Assembly: GCA_045132235.1 (NCBI GenBank)
Contig: JBGURX010000053.1
Coordinates: forward strand, 1-41,735
Length of the DNA: 41,735 bases
From: UBA1756 sp045132235
GTDB taxonomy: Bacteria > Bacteroidota > Bacteroidia > Bacteroidales > WCHB1-69
Direction of reading: 5' to 3'
Shown here piece after piece: positions 1 to 8,914 of this stretch. The notes under the pieces are model-generated. The model saw only the letters and a list, made by a program, of their open reading frames with translations, did no database searches and was not told the origin of the DNA. A program made the position numbers and the translations under genes. Numbering within the stretch: the stretch's first letter is position 1; every line of letters starts with the position of its first letter.

Positions 1-1627
1 GCGTCTGGTCGGCGGGAGCGTACGGATGGATGTTGCAGGCAGCAGCCCAGCTCAGCGGCAGCATCTCAGCGGCAGCGTTGAGCTTCATGGTGCAGCTTCC
101 CAGCGGAATCATCGCGCGGTTGAGCGACAAATCCTTGATTTCCATCATCTTCATATAACGCATCATCTCCGTTTCGGAATGATATTTGTGGAAGATTTCC
201 TGCGTGAGGATGGGTGATTTGCGTTGCAGCTTCTCGGGAATGTTGGCCATCGGGGTGCAGTTGCCGTTGCAAACGTAGGGAGTGAACGGCTTGTTGGCGG
301 TGAGGGCCAGCACTTCGAGGATGGCGTTGACATCCTTCAAGGTCACGGTCTCGTCCAAAGAGACGGTGAAGCAGCGTTCGCAGTGGTAGCAGAGGTTGAT
401 CTCTTTCGACAGGGCCACCTTCTTCACGTCGTCGCAGGTGAGACCTTCGGGCGTTTCGAGGCAGAGGGTGTCGAAATAGGCCTCGTTGTACTGCTTGAAA
501 CCATACTTGGCGGCTTCGGAAGCCAGCACACCGGCCAGCACATTGATCTTGAGGGCTTTGTTGCGGAGTCCGTCGGCACCGTGCCACATGGCGTAGAAGC
601 CAGCCATGATGGCGGTGAGGGCACTGGCGGTGCAGATGTTGGAGGTGGCTTTCTCGCGCTTGATGTGCTGCTCGCGCATCTGGAGGGCCATACGCACGGC
701 GCGGTTGCCTTCGGCGTCAACGGTGATACCGATGATACGGCCGGGCATCTGGCGCTTGAACTCCTCGGTGCAGGCATAGAAACCGGCGGCCGGTGAGCCG
801 AAGCCCATCGGGATGCCGAAACGCTGGGTGGAACCGGTCACGCAGTCGGCGCCCCATTCGCCGGGAGGCGTGAGGAGCGTGAGGGCGTACAGGTCGGTGG
901 CCACACCCACGAAGATGTGCTTCTCGTGGCACTTCGCGGTGAAAGCGGAGAAGTCGTGTATGCCGCCCCAGTAGTTCGGGTACTGGATCATTGCGCCGAA
1001 GAAGGTCTCGTCGAGTTCTACTTGGTCGGCCTTGCCGATGACGAGCTCAATGCCCTGAGCGGCCGCGTTGGTCTGCATCACACCGACGCAGTGCGGGAAC
1101 ACGCCTTCGGAGACGAAGTATTTATGGACGTTGTTTTTCTGCTGTTCACGGGTGCGGCAACGGAAGAACATCAGCATCATCTCGCCGGCGGCGGTGGCAT
1201 CGTCCAACATGGAGGCGTTGGCCATCGGCATGGCGGTGAGGGAGCTGACCATGGTCTGGTAGTTGAGCAGGGCTTCGATACGGCCCTGTGAAATCTCGGC
1301 CTGATAGGGAGTGTAGGCGGTGTACCAGCCAGGGTTCTCGAAGATGTTACGCAGAATCACGGCGGGGGTGTAGGTGTTGTAGTGACCCATGCCGATGAAG
1401 GAACGGTACATCTTGTTCTTGGCCATTTTGGCATTGATGAGGTTTAGATATTCGCCCTCCTGCATGCCTTCGGGGAGGTCGAGCGGGCGGGGCAGGCGGA
1501 TGGCCGCGGGCACCGTCTTCTCAATCAATTCGTCCATCGACTTTACACCGATGGTCTGTAACATTTTCTGGGCTTCCTCGCAGGAAGGTCCATTGTGTCG
1601 GGTTGTGAAATCGTCTTTGATTGCCAT
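1..1627 (-). CDS. gcvP: Glycine dehydrogenase (decarboxylating), P protein of the glycine cleavage system; 3' end outside window
   Basis: P protein of the glycine cleavage system: PLP-dependent decarboxylation of glycine with transfer of the aminomethyl group to the lipoyl arm of H protein, in the cytoplasm. The visible 542 codons start at ATG 1627 (MAIKDDFTTRHNGPS), and the N-terminal RHNGPS segment is typical of the family. The frame runs without a stop through the whole GcvPA-like half and into the second half (MIPLGSCTMKLNAAAEMLP near the left edge). It is therefore a single-chain gcvP and not the split gcvPA/gcvPB form. The family's PLP lysine lies in the second half and is not visible. 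A TAnnTTTG box lies about 53 bases upstream. No other glycine cleavage gene is seen in the window. The identification is firm; the missing C-terminus cannot be judged. Confidence 0.95.
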   Translation of the reverse strand, partial: MAIKDDFTTRHNGPSCEEAQKMLQTIGVKSMDELIEKTVPAAIRLPRPLDLPEGMQEGEYLNLINAKMAKNKMYRSFIGMGHYNTYTPAVILRNIFENPGWYTAYTPYQAEISQGRIEALLNYQTMVSSLTAMPMANASMLDDATAAGEMMLMFFRCRTREQQKNNVHKYFVSEGVFPHCVGVMQTNAAAQGIELVIGKADQVELDETFFGAMIQYPNYWGGIHDFSAFTAKCHEKHIFVGVATDLYALTLLTPPGEWGADCVTGSTQRFGIPMGFGSPAAGFYACTEEFKRQMPGRIIGITVDAEGNRAVRMALQMREQHIKREKATSNICTASALTAIMAGFYAMWHGADGLRNKALKINVLAGVLASEAAKYGFKQYNEAYFDTLCLETPEGLTCDDVKKVALSKEINLCYHCERCFTVSLDETVTLKDVNAILEVLALTANKPFTPYVCNGNCTPMANIPEKLQRKSPILTQEIFHKYHSETEMMRYMKMMEIKDLSLNRAMIPLGSCTMKLNAAAEMLPLSWAAACNIHPYAPADQT

Positions 1628-1679
1628 ATTATTGTTTATTAAGTATTTAAAATTTTTCGTCTTTTGTGAGAAACGGGTG

Positions 1680-1687
1680 CAAAGATA
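1680..1687 (-). promoter_or_regulatory. Putative promoter -7 box of gcvP
   Basis: On the minus strand this reads TATCTTTG, an exact match to the Bacteroidota -7 consensus TAnnTTTG, in a strongly AT-rich stretch. It lies 52 bases upstream of the gcvP start. I see no good TTG -33 element at 19-21 bases. Confidence 0.6.
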
Positions 1688-1858
1688 CGATTTTTTAATA
1701 AAAAAATACGGAATTGTCCCTAATTTCTTCCATTTTCGACACCGTGTAAAAATAGTTTTTGCGTGCAAAGTATTGAGTAAAGAATGTCAACGATTCATAA
1801 GATGTTGTTTGTCTATATTTTACATTCTGTAAAAAAAGTTGAAAAAATTTTTTTTCTT

Positions 1859-1891
1859 TTGTGGTGGAATTAAAAAAAATACCTATCTTTG
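1859..1891 (+). promoter_or_regulatory. Putative promoter of the choice-of-anchor/T9SS protein gene
   Basis: The -33-like TTG is at 1859-1861 and the -7 box TATCTTTG at 1884-1891, spaced 22 bases, slightly longer than the usual 19-21. It gives a leader of about 100 bases before ATG 2001. The remainder of the 1628-2000 intergenic region is very AT-rich (long A and T runs) and I see no other gene or RNA in it. Confidence 0.6.
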
Positions 1892-2000
1892 CAATGTTCA
1901 TAGAAGGTAAAATGGGATAAAAGACGAAAATTTACTGTATTGAAAATTTGAAGAATACGATTAACCCCCACATTATTTATTAACCTTAAATTTTATGCCT

Positions 2001-3203
2001 ATGAAAAAGTTTTTTACCCTTTTGTTTGCAATGGTCTCAATGATGGCCATTGGTTATGCACAGTGCGGCATTAATTTTTCCTACCCGTATTCCTGTGATT
2101 TCTCTTCCGAAATCCAAAACGGTTGTTGGGAGGTTGATGACGTGAACGAAGATGGTTCCACTTGGATCTTCAACGAAACAGACATGAATGGCAACCCTGT
2201 TGTAAAATACAGATGGAACACCAGTAACGATGCGGAAGACGATTTGTATTCCCCTTATTTCTATTTGGACGGTCATCAAACATTGACCTTTGATTACTAT
2301 TGTGCCAATAGCGAATATACGGAAACCTTTGCAGTTTTTCTTTATCCGGAAGGCTCCAGTAATTGGCAAAGACTGACTGAAGGTATTACTGTAACAAATG
2401 AGAGTCCTACTACGCAAACAATTGATCTGTCAGACTATGTTGGAGTATATAGAATTGATATTTATTGCTATTCCGATGCTAATATGACTACCTTGTACAT
2501 TGCCAATTTCAACATCACCAGCAGCAACACCTGCGATCCGATTTCGACGTACCCATACGAAAACGACTTCTCCGATATAGCGCGGATGACCTGCTGGACT
2601 ACGCGCGATGAGAACGAGGACGGCAACACTTTCTATCTGTACAATGACGCTTTATGTTATCGTTATAATTCTGATGCTGATGCTGCTGATGATGTCTATA
2701 GCCCTTATTTCACACTGAACGGACATCAGACACTCAGCTTCGACTACTACTGCGGAAGTAGTTCTTATCCAGAGAGATTGTCTGTTTGGCTTTACAATGG
2801 CTCTTACTATAAGATTATGGATTACACGGATGTGACGAACACCTCCGCTATCACACAGACTATAGATTTATCTGAATATACAGGAGATTACAAAATTAAC
2901 TTCTATTGCACCTCCGACACCGATATGTTGCGTCTGTACATCGATAACTTCAAAATTGAGGACAACACTGGCATTGAAGACAACATCAAGGCCAATTTCA
3001 CACTCTACCCGAATCCCACTAACGGCATGGTTAACCTGAGCGAAACCGCTTCCCGCGTGGAAATCTACGACTTCAGTGGCCGCATGGTCAAGGCTGAAGA
3101 GAATGTGAACAGCATCGACCTTAGCTCGCAAGCCGCCGGCGTTTACATTTTCCGCATCACCACCAACGACAGCGTGTTCACCCAGAAAGTGGTGAAGAAA
3201 TAG
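2001..3203 (+). CDS. Secreted protein with two choice-of-anchor J / cleaved-adhesin-like domains and a T9SS type A sorting domain
   Basis: Probably exported by Sec across the inner membrane and then by the type IX secretion system to the cell surface. I start it at ATG 2001 (MKKFFTLLFAMVSMMAIGYAQ, a clear signal peptide); an in-frame ATG at 1995 would add only two residues. Two homologous domains of about 155 residues follow, at roughly residues 20-170 and 175-325. Each opens with a YPY-x-x-DFS motif, a Trp and an NEDG segment, and carries a GHQTL-F-DYYC strand pair, as in jelly-roll adhesin domains of the gingipain type. The last 70 residues (YPNPTNG, IYDFSGRMV, GVYIFRI, VVKK end) are a type A sorting domain. 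The ligand cannot be told. A strong terminator follows at 3241-3271. Confidence 0.85.
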   Translation: MKKFFTLLFAMVSMMAIGYAQCGINFSYPYSCDFSSEIQNGCWEVDDVNEDGSTWIFNETDMNGNPVVKYRWNTSNDAEDDLYSPYFYLDGHQTLTFDYYCANSEYTETFAVFLYPEGSSNWQRLTEGITVTNESPTTQTIDLSDYVGVYRIDIYCYSDANMTTLYIANFNITSSNTCDPISTYPYENDFSDIARMTCWTTRDENEDGNTFYLYNDALCYRYNSDADAADDVYSPYFTLNGHQTLSFDYYCGSSSYPERLSVWLYNGSYYKIMDYTDVTNTSAITQTIDLSEYTGDYKINFYCTSDTDMLRLYIDNFKIEDNTGIEDNIKANFTLYPNPTNGMVNLSETASRVEIYDFSGRMVKAEENVNSIDLSSQAAGVYIFRITTNDSVFTQKVVKK

Positions 3204-3240
3204 TGTAATCCGACCTCGGTATCGAGGCCTTGTCTAACCA

Positions 3241-3271
3241 AAAGGGATGTCCGACCGACATCCCTTTTTTT
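3241..3271 (+). terminator. Rho-independent terminator after the T9SS adhesin-like gene
   Basis: A perfect 11-base stem (3241-3251 with 3257-3267) with a 5-base loop, followed directly by a T run. It lies 38 bases after the stop codon at 3203. Confidence 0.9.
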
Positions 3272-3350
3272 ATGCCCTTCCTGAAAAAATTCTTGTAAAG
3301 AAAGCTGTGGCAAATTCACAACTAAATTCGTAATTTCCTATAGGGTTTTA

Positions 3351-3380
3351 AACAAAAATCCCCGCCAATAGACGGGGATT
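3351..3380 (-). terminator. Rho-independent terminator of the minus-strand T9SS gene
   Basis: The 8-base stem AATCCCCG/CGGGGATT (3357-3364 with 3373-3380) has an 8-base loop. On the minus strand it is followed by a T-rich tract. It lies 25 bases beyond the stop codon at 3405. Confidence 0.85.
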
Positions 3381-3404
3381 GAATATTTTTCAGAAATTAT
3401 AAGA

Positions 3405-5168
3405 TCACCTCTTGATGAACTTTCTCGTGACCGTATTTTCGCCGTTCAGACGGATGAAATAAACGCCGTTGCTGAGGTTGGAGACATTGATCTGGAAATC
3501 ATTGTCGGTGATGCCGGCGCTATACACAATCTGTCCGAAAGAGTTGATGATCTGGACATTGCTGAAGTTTTCGGCGTGGACATTCAGCACTGCGCTGGCA
3601 GGACTCGGGTAGATGCTGACGAGGTTGGACTCATTCTCCTCGATGTCGTTGCCTTCTTCAACCGTCACATTGAGGATGTTGACGCTGTTGTTGAGGTCGT
3701 TGGAGAAGATGTACAGCTTGCCGGTGTGAGGGAGTGTATTTCCCATGGTGAAGGTGATGTTGGCCTGTGCCGATCCATTGGCGGCGATAGTGCCCTGTGC
3801 GGTGGGCGCGATGCTCATCCACGGGGTGATGGGGGTGCCGCTCACATAGCCTGCGATGGCCCAGTTGTAGGTGAGGGAGGAGTTGGTGTTGAGGTGGTTC
3901 CACGCCACAGAGGTCTTGCACCAGTTGCCGTACGGGTCGGGTGTGGTGGCGTCATCGCAGCCGATAGAGGGCTTGGTGTCGGATGCTGCGGTCTCTTCCG
4001 TCTGCTCATAATAGACACCGAACCAGAGGTCGCGGCCGTCGAGCAGATATGGAGTGTTGAGGGACACACTGTTATAACCCTCAACAGGATTGAAGGCCTG
4101 CTCGTAAACCACTTCACCGGGGCCGTCCACAAGAATGCCGTTCATGTCGTAAATCTGGATTTTGGGGTTGAGCATCAAATCAACGTTCTCCAAATAGACT
4201 TCGATGCGGTCCAGCGAGCTGCCGATGAGGTTCTGGTTGATGAGGTCGGTGGCGGTAAAGCCGATGGCGGCGGCGGCGAAAGTGCTGCTGAAAAGGATGC
4301 CGCTGCCCACTTCACCGGCGCGGGTGAGGGTGGTTTCGCCAAGTGCTGCGCTTGCGGTCACGTCATAAACGGGCACAATGCGGTAGTTGACGGGCGTGCC
4401 GCCGGGGTTGCTCATGTCCAGCGTATAGGTGGTTGTGGTGCTGGGGGGCACAACCGTTACATGGATGTCGCCATCGGGCGAATAGACGAAGCTGCCGTCG
4501 TTGGCTGCGGTGATTTCAGAGAAGACGAAGTCGTCCACATAGTAGGTGCCGGAGGCGTTGTTCGGTGCGCCCGCGTAGAAGTTGACAGAACCCAGCTGGC
4601 AAAGACCGTTGGACGCCTCGGAGGTGTTGCTGAAGGTCCAGGTGATGACGCTGGTGCCGTTGACTGTGAGGCTGGCCGAGTTGTTGTCGAGGTCCACGTG
4701 AATCTTGACAGGGAACCATGCGTTGGTCGGATAGCTGAAGTTGGTATTGTTGTTGTTGATGGTGATGTAACCACTGCCGCTGTTGTAGAGGAAGCACTCA
4801 AAGGCCCACTCTATTCCCGGGTTGTAGTAGTGCTGCACGTTGAAGTAGGCGCCACTGCCACTTGTGGGAACATAATAGTTGAAGTCGATGTCGAACACCC
4901 CTGAAGTCTGGTTGGAGAAACGATAGATGATGTCGTTGGTACCAGTGATTTTCAGGGAGTTGTTTCCGCTATTGGCCTGCTCGGTGGAGATGTAGGCGTC
5001 TTCGGCGGAGCCGGGGGCGTTGCTCCATGTCGTCCAGTTGGTGTTGTTCTGTGAACAAAGCTGCTGACCGGCGGTGTAGCTGTCGAAGTTGTCGGAATAG
5101 ACAACCGTCTGTGCCTGGAGCATTACAAATGAAAATGCCAGACTGAAAAGAAGTAGTACTTTTTTCAT
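3405..5168 (-). CDS. Secreted protein with a T9SS type A C-terminal sorting domain
   Basis: Predicted surface or extracellular protein of 587 residues. I start it at ATG 5168 (MKKVLLLFSLAFSFVMLQAQ, a good signal peptide). The frame is open further upstream to ATG 5249, but that would place 27 non-signal residues before the signal peptide. Residues of about 20-220 look like a concanavalin/LamG-type beta-sandwich (DNFDSY start, SLTVNG, YYVDDFVFSE end). The middle, about 225-500, holds further beta-rich modules with a DGRDLWFGVYYE segment. The C-terminus (YPSPASAVLNV, FGQIVYSAG, NGVYFIRLN, RKFIKR end) is a type A sorting domain. A TAnnTTTG box is at 5276-5283 and a terminator at 3351-3380, so it is probably monocistronic. 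Substrate or ligand unknown. Confidence 0.8.
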   Translation of the reverse strand: MKKVLLLFSLAFSFVMLQAQTVVYSDNFDSYTAGQQLCSQNNTNWTTWSNAPGSAEDAYISTEQANSGNNSLKITGTNDIIYRFSNQTSGVFDIDFNYYVPTSGSGAYFNVQHYYNPGIEWAFECFLYNSGSGYITINNNNTNFSYPTNAWFPVKIHVDLDNNSASLTVNGTSVITWTFSNTSEASNGLCQLGSVNFYAGAPNNASGTYYVDDFVFSEITAANDGSFVYSPDGDIHVTVVPPSTTTTYTLDMSNPGGTPVNYRIVPVYDVTASAALGETTLTRAGEVGSGILFSSTFAAAAIGFTATDLINQNLIGSSLDRIEVYLENVDLMLNPKIQIYDMNGILVDGPGEVVYEQAFNPVEGYNSVSLNTPYLLDGRDLWFGVYYEQTEETAASDTKPSIGCDDATTPDPYGNWCKTSVAWNHLNTNSSLTYNWAIAGYVSGTPITPWMSIAPTAQGTIAANGSAQANITFTMGNTLPHTGKLYIFSNDLNNSVNILNVTVEEGNDIEENESNLVSIYPSPASAVLNVHAENFSNVQIINSFGQIVYSAGITDNDFQINVSNLSNGVYFIRLNGENTVTRKFIKR

Positions 5169-5275
5169 ACGCATAAAATTTAAGGGGTTAAAAGAGACTC
5201 CTGTTTGAAATCTATTGGCGCCACATTGCCCAATCTTGCGAAGTCTCATAAAACAAGGAAGACAATATGACGATG

Positions 5276-5283
5276 CAAATATA
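5276..5283 (-). promoter_or_regulatory. Putative promoter -7 box of the minus-strand T9SS gene
   Basis: The minus strand reads TATATTTG, matching TAnnTTTG. It would give a leader of about 100 bases before ATG 5168. No convincing -33 TTG is seen. Confidence 0.55.
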
Positions 5284-5340
5284 TGTAATTTTTTAATATA
5301 AAGTGCGTCTCGTTTTATTTATTATGAAAAAGAATGTCTT

Positions 5341-6627
5341 TTACCGAGCCATGGCCGCCTCGATCTCTTCCACCTCCACGGGCATGTCGGGCATGAGGTT
5401 GATGGGGTGGTCGCCCACCACCACGTCGGTTTCGATGCGCACGCCGATGCCCTCTTCGGCCACGTAGATGCCGGGCTCGCAGCTCAGCACCATGCCGGAC
5501 TGGAAGGTCCAGTCGCGTTCGCCCACGTCATGCACGTCGAGGCCGATGAAGTGCGAGGTGTTGTGCATGTAGTATTTCTTGAAGGCGGGCCAGTCGGGGT
5601 CCTGCTGGCGGATGTCGTCGGCGGTGAGCAGACCGAGTTTCTGCAACTCATCCTCCATGCGGCGGAACACGAAGTCGTTGATTTTGTGGATGGTCATGCC
5701 GGGCTTGAAGAGCGGGATGGTCTCTTTGTAGATGGCCAGCACGCTGCTGTAAATGGCTTTCTGTCTCGGGGTGAATTTGCCGTTGACGGGCACGGTGCGG
5801 GTGGCGTCGCCGGCATAGTTGGCGTACTCGGCGCCGAAGTCCATCAGCAGCAGGTCGCCGTCGTGCATCTGCTTGTCGTTCTTGATGTAATGGAGGATGC
5901 AGGTGTCGGCGCCGGCGGCCACGATGGGCGCAAATGAGTGGGTGGTGGCGCCGTTGCGGATCATCTCGTAGGTGAGTTCGGCCTCAATCTCATACTCGTA
6001 CTTCCCGGGGGCGATGGCCTTCACCGCGCGGCCGAAGGCCTTGGTGGTGATATCGCAGGCGTGTTTCATCGTCTCCAGTTCCTCTGCCGACTTGAGGCAG
6101 CGCAGCGGGTAGAGGATGGGAGCGAGCCGGCGGTAGGTGTGCAGCGGGTACTCCTCCATTAGCTGTTTGGCGAAACGGTGCTCCTGCGTGACGGGCTCCC
6201 ACCGCAGCCTCGGGTTTTCGGGCAGGTGGAGATACACATTCTGCGAGTGGCACATCAGGTCCTGCAGCACCGACGGAAACTGTTCGCTGAACATTACATT
6301 CTGAATGCCAGAAAGTTCGCGTGCCTGTTCTTTCGACAGCCGGTGACCGAACCAGATGATTTTTTCCGGAGAGGGGTTCTTCACGAACAGGATTTCGCGG
6401 TAGGCGGGGTTGGGATGCCACGGGGCGAGCGTGAGGTAGGTCTCCTCCTGATCGATGCCGGTGAGGTAGAGCAGTTCCGAGTTTTGGCGGAACGGGTGGG
6501 TGGTGTCGCCGCAGCGGGGGTATTCCGGCGCGGAGGTCAGAATCACCAAGGAATTCTCCTCAATTTCGCCAATGACATTTTTTCTGTTTCGGATATAAAA
6601 CTCTGAAGAAAGTGGCTGGTATCTCAT
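5341..6627 (-). CDS. pepP: Xaa-Pro aminopeptidase (aminopeptidase P, M24B metallopeptidase)
   Basis: Cytoplasmic enzyme that releases the N-terminal residue from peptides whose second residue is proline. The protein is 428 residues, the usual length for bacterial aminopeptidase P. Residues 1-175 form the N-terminal AMP_N domain (NSELLYLTGIDQEETYL). Residues 180-428 form the pita-bread catalytic domain. All five dinuclear metal ligands expected for M24 are present: D263 (LLMDFGAEY), D274 (GDATRT), H359 (HNTSHFIGLDVHD), E384 (EPGIYV) and E399 (GVRIETDV). It has its own promoter with good -33 and -7 elements at 6687-6717 and is probably monocistronic. GC content is clearly higher than in the accessory block upstream. 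Confidence 0.93.
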   Translation of the reverse strand: MRYQPLSSEFYIRNRKNVIGEIEENSLVILTSAPEYPRCGDTTHPFRQNSELLYLTGIDQEETYLTLAPWHPNPAYREILFVKNPSPEKIIWFGHRLSKEQARELSGIQNVMFSEQFPSVLQDLMCHSQNVYLHLPENPRLRWEPVTQEHRFAKQLMEEYPLHTYRRLAPILYPLRCLKSAEELETMKHACDITTKAFGRAVKAIAPGKYEYEIEAELTYEMIRNGATTHSFAPIVAAGADTCILHYIKNDKQMHDGDLLLMDFGAEYANYAGDATRTVPVNGKFTPRQKAIYSSVLAIYKETIPLFKPGMTIHKINDFVFRRMEDELQKLGLLTADDIRQQDPDWPAFKKYYMHNTSHFIGLDVHDVGERDWTFQSGMVLSCEPGIYVAEEGIGVRIETDVVVGDHPINLMPDMPVEVEEIEAAMAR

Positions 6628-6686
6628 TGTTTACAATTTTTAATGAATAAAAAAAGGGGATAAAAGCTGCCCCGCGAACCATGCGA

Positions 6687-6717
6687 CAAAAGTACAAATA
6701 ATCCTGAAAACTTCCAA
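6687..6717 (-). promoter_or_regulatory. Promoter of pepP
   Basis: On the minus strand a -33 TTG (6715-6717) and a -7 TACTTTTG (6687-6694) are separated by exactly 20 bases, the optimal Bacteroidota spacing. They lie about 60 bases upstream of the pepP start, immediately next to the GC-rich patch at 6730-6840. Confidence 0.75.
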
Positions 6718-6729
6718 TAATGCTAAAAA

Positions 6730-6840
6730 ATATCAAAGTCCAATGCCATCATCGATCGGTGCGCTTTGCTGTACCCGGGCGAGGCGTGCGCATAGAACGG
6801 AGTGCACGCTGATTTTGTGCCATGCCCTTCTTTTGAAAGA
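6730..6840 (-). repeat. GC-rich intergenic patch, possible dispersed repeat or insertion remnant
   Basis: About 110 bases that are much GC-richer than both flanks and unlike the AT-rich spacers elsewhere in the window. On the minus strand two frames stay open across it. One starts MAQNQRALRSMRTPRPG; the other ends SMMALDFDIF just before the pepP promoter. It begins directly after the abrupt end of a truncated HigA-like gene, which suggests an inserted element. I cannot see clean inverted repeats or target duplications, so this is a hypothesis based on composition and position. Confidence 0.3.
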
Positions 6841-6852
6841 TATTCTAATCAA

Positions 6853-7035
6853 CTAATCCACAAAAGTCTTGGCAATATGAAAATGCTCCTTCTCGTAGCC
6901 AATGACAATGTCTGACATCACCGTTAGTTCAACGGCGTTGCGGTCGTTGGCCGGGGTGTCATCCTTCACCAAAGGAAGAAGCTCCTCGATCCGAGCCAAA
7001 GCAAATTCGTACTGTTCTTTTGTTATTTTGTTCAT
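6853..7035 (-). pseudogene. Truncated HigA-like antitoxin (N-terminal half only)
   Basis: The 60 residues (IEELLPLVKDD, NAVELTVMSDIVIGYEKEHF) match the N-terminal half of the HigA-type antitoxins common in Bacteroidota, which normally continue into a helix-turn-helix of about 60 more residues. Here the frame stops at TAG right where that domain should begin (TFVD-stop). Reading past the stop gives only a few plausible residues before the sequence passes into the GC-rich patch at 6730-6840. No HigB toxin gene is adjacent: the gene upstream is the DUF262 protein, 64 bases away. I read it as a broken remnant, although a short functional peptide is not excluded. Confidence 0.6.
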
Positions 7036-7099
7036 GTTATATGGTCGCTGCGTCTATTTTATCGTATTCGCTGAAAAAGAAATACATAAAGGTTTCAAT

Positions 7100-8869
7100 T
7101 TAGAGTTCTTCTGTCACGGTTTCATCAGATATAACGTCATCTGGCAGACCTTCAGGCACATCAGCCCACCAGCGTTTTACGCAATACTTTTTCAATTCCT
7201 CCGTCCTTTCAATCACATCCTGTTTCGCGAAGGATTGCTTTGATATGATGTCACTCGCCAGTTTTTTTGTCATTTCAAAGAAGCTTTTGTCATAGCCCAG
7301 TTCAACTTTTAACAAAGGAACTTTCTTTTGTACAGTTGAATTGAGTGATTTTTCTAATAGCGACAAATTGCCTAAACGGTGCTCATAAGAGACAAAATCT
7401 TCCATATCATCGAAGCCTAAACTTTCGGGATTGAAATCTGGGGTTTGGGCCAAGATGTGTTCTATAGTCGGAAGGGTTTTTACGATTTTTTGCAATTCCG
7501 GCAACGAATACATATTACCGCGTATCGACTCGCAGTAATCCACAAAGATGTGGTTCAAAGCTGCATTTGGATATATATTAACACTTAGGCTTGCATTGAA
7601 CTGTTCCTTGCTCATCCACTTTGTGTTGAACCACAACAACCAGTTTTGTATTTCGATGATGGTTTTACCATTGATTGAGCTTACAAATTTAACGATGTCA
7701 GCCTTGGGGTCAGTCCCCCTTGTCTTATACACACGAACATCTATTAACTCAACCAGGTCGAAGAATTTTTTTCCTGTATAATTGGCACCTACCAATTCTT
7801 TTTCCAAAATATCCTTTTCTTGTAGCTTAACTATCAAAGGATACAGCGTTGCTGAAAGATTTAAGATGACAAACAACTTGTAGTATTTGGTCTCAGCGCC
7901 AACTTTTGTAATAATGCTGTTGAGGTTCGTAAAGAACGACTTTAGACTTCCAATATATTGATTGATAAAGTCCGCCATCGCATCTTTAAAATTACTTCCT
8001 TTTCGCAGGTCGGTCAGTCTTTGTTTTATTGTTTTCAACACATATTCAGCTGACGGCTCATAATTATCGGAAAAGTATGTCACATAATGATAGCTCAGGA
8101 TATTATCTTCTGTGAAATTCTGACGTTTAATCAGATTGATGCCTATTCTATCACCACCATTGTATTTGATTGAATCGTACAATTCAAAAATGTCGCTGAA
8201 CACAGCATTGATGGAATCGTCGTATTTTTTATCCAAATACTTATTGGAGAAATAGATGAGCAAACTCTTTATTTTTTCCATGTTAGATAAAGATTTACCT
8301 CTATCGTTTACGGTTTGGAAAATCCTAATGGCATCACCTTCTGAGTTTTCAATAAACTCCATAATTTCAAGATTGCCTATTGCATCAAGGAATTGTTCGG
8401 GATCCTTTAGGTTTGCAATCTGAAACTTCATTTCTTCAACAGCCTCAATTAAGAAACGTTGGCTCTTATTTTGAGGCGTAACGGTCATATCTCCTTCCAA
8501 CAACCGTTGGAAAAGCTCAACATCCCTTTCCAGAGGCCTCAAACTATATTGAGACCCTTTCTTGATGTAATGCATTTTTTGATAAATCCTCGTGTCGCCA
8601 TCTTGGATTTTCTGGAGCAGCTGAGCGATTAAAAGCGTAATTGTTGTCAGGCGTTGTTGGCCATCAACCACATAAAACTTTTTGGGGTCGGTAGCGCATT
8701 TGGATAAGACCACTGTCCCTATATAGTGAGATGAACTTGAATCAATCGCTTCTTTAATATCATCAAACAATTCACGGATATGCTGTTTTTCCCAAGCATA
8801 TCCACGCTGATATCTTGGTATTTCAAAATATCTGTCATTAAACAAATCGGTAATTTTAGTTGTTGCCAT
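7100..8869 (-). CDS. DUF262 and DUF1524 domain protein, GmrSD-like, probable modification-dependent defence nuclease
   Basis: A 589-residue protein with both halves of the GmrS/GmrD architecture in one chain. Residues 1-200 are the DUF262 ParB-like NTPase domain, with FEIPRYQRGYAWE (about 15-27) and VVDGQQRLTT (67-76). Residues from about 440 are a DUF1524 His-Me finger region, with TIEHILAQTPD (H471), RLGNLSLLEKSLNS (about 500-513) and a C-terminal KKYCVKRWW. In characterised relatives (GmrSD, BrxU) these domains cut DNA carrying modified cytosines and protect against phage. That activity is inferred here. The gene is AT-richer than pepP and ileS. It lies 45 bases downstream of a RelE-like gene with no promoter motif between, so it is likely the third gene of one operon. 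A stand-alone DUF262 protein with some other role is possible. Confidence 0.8.
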   Translation of the reverse strand: MATTKITDLFNDRYFEIPRYQRGYAWEKQHIRELFDDIKEAIDSSSSHYIGTVVLSKCATDPKKFYVVDGQQRLTTITLLIAQLLQKIQDGDTRIYQKMHYIKKGSQYSLRPLERDVELFQRLLEGDMTVTPQNKSQRFLIEAVEEMKFQIANLKDPEQFLDAIGNLEIMEFIENSEGDAIRIFQTVNDRGKSLSNMEKIKSLLIYFSNKYLDKKYDDSINAVFSDIFELYDSIKYNGGDRIGINLIKRQNFTEDNILSYHYVTYFSDNYEPSAEYVLKTIKQRLTDLRKGSNFKDAMADFINQYIGSLKSFFTNLNSIITKVGAETKYYKLFVILNLSATLYPLIVKLQEKDILEKELVGANYTGKKFFDLVELIDVRVYKTRGTDPKADIVKFVSSINGKTIIEIQNWLLWFNTKWMSKEQFNASLSVNIYPNAALNHIFVDYCESIRGNMYSLPELQKIVKTLPTIEHILAQTPDFNPESLGFDDMEDFVSYEHRLGNLSLLEKSLNSTVQKKVPLLKVELGYDKSFFEMTKKLASDIISKQSFAKQDVIERTEELKKYCVKRWWADVPEGLPDDVISDETVTEEL

Positions 8870-8914
8870 AATATTTTGTCTTATTATTGATTAACAATAC
8901 CAGAAACTCACACG

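Noticed and set aside
224..796. Open frame of 190 codons antisense to gcvP, and similar frames at 917-1291 and 66-587
   Set aside because: They lie opposite or in another frame of gcvP, have biased low-complexity composition, and show no recognisable motif.
1695..1901. Small frames in the 1628-1994 spacer (1389-1832 plus, 1695-1901 minus)
   Set aside because: They run through two promoter boxes and A/T homopolymers and have a composition typical of non-coding DNA.
3576..4904. Open frame of 442 codons antisense to the T9SS gene
   Set aside because: It is rich in Val, Gly, Asp and Glu, as expected for the complement of an Asn/Thr-rich coding sequence; the minus-strand gene has a signal peptide and sorting domain.
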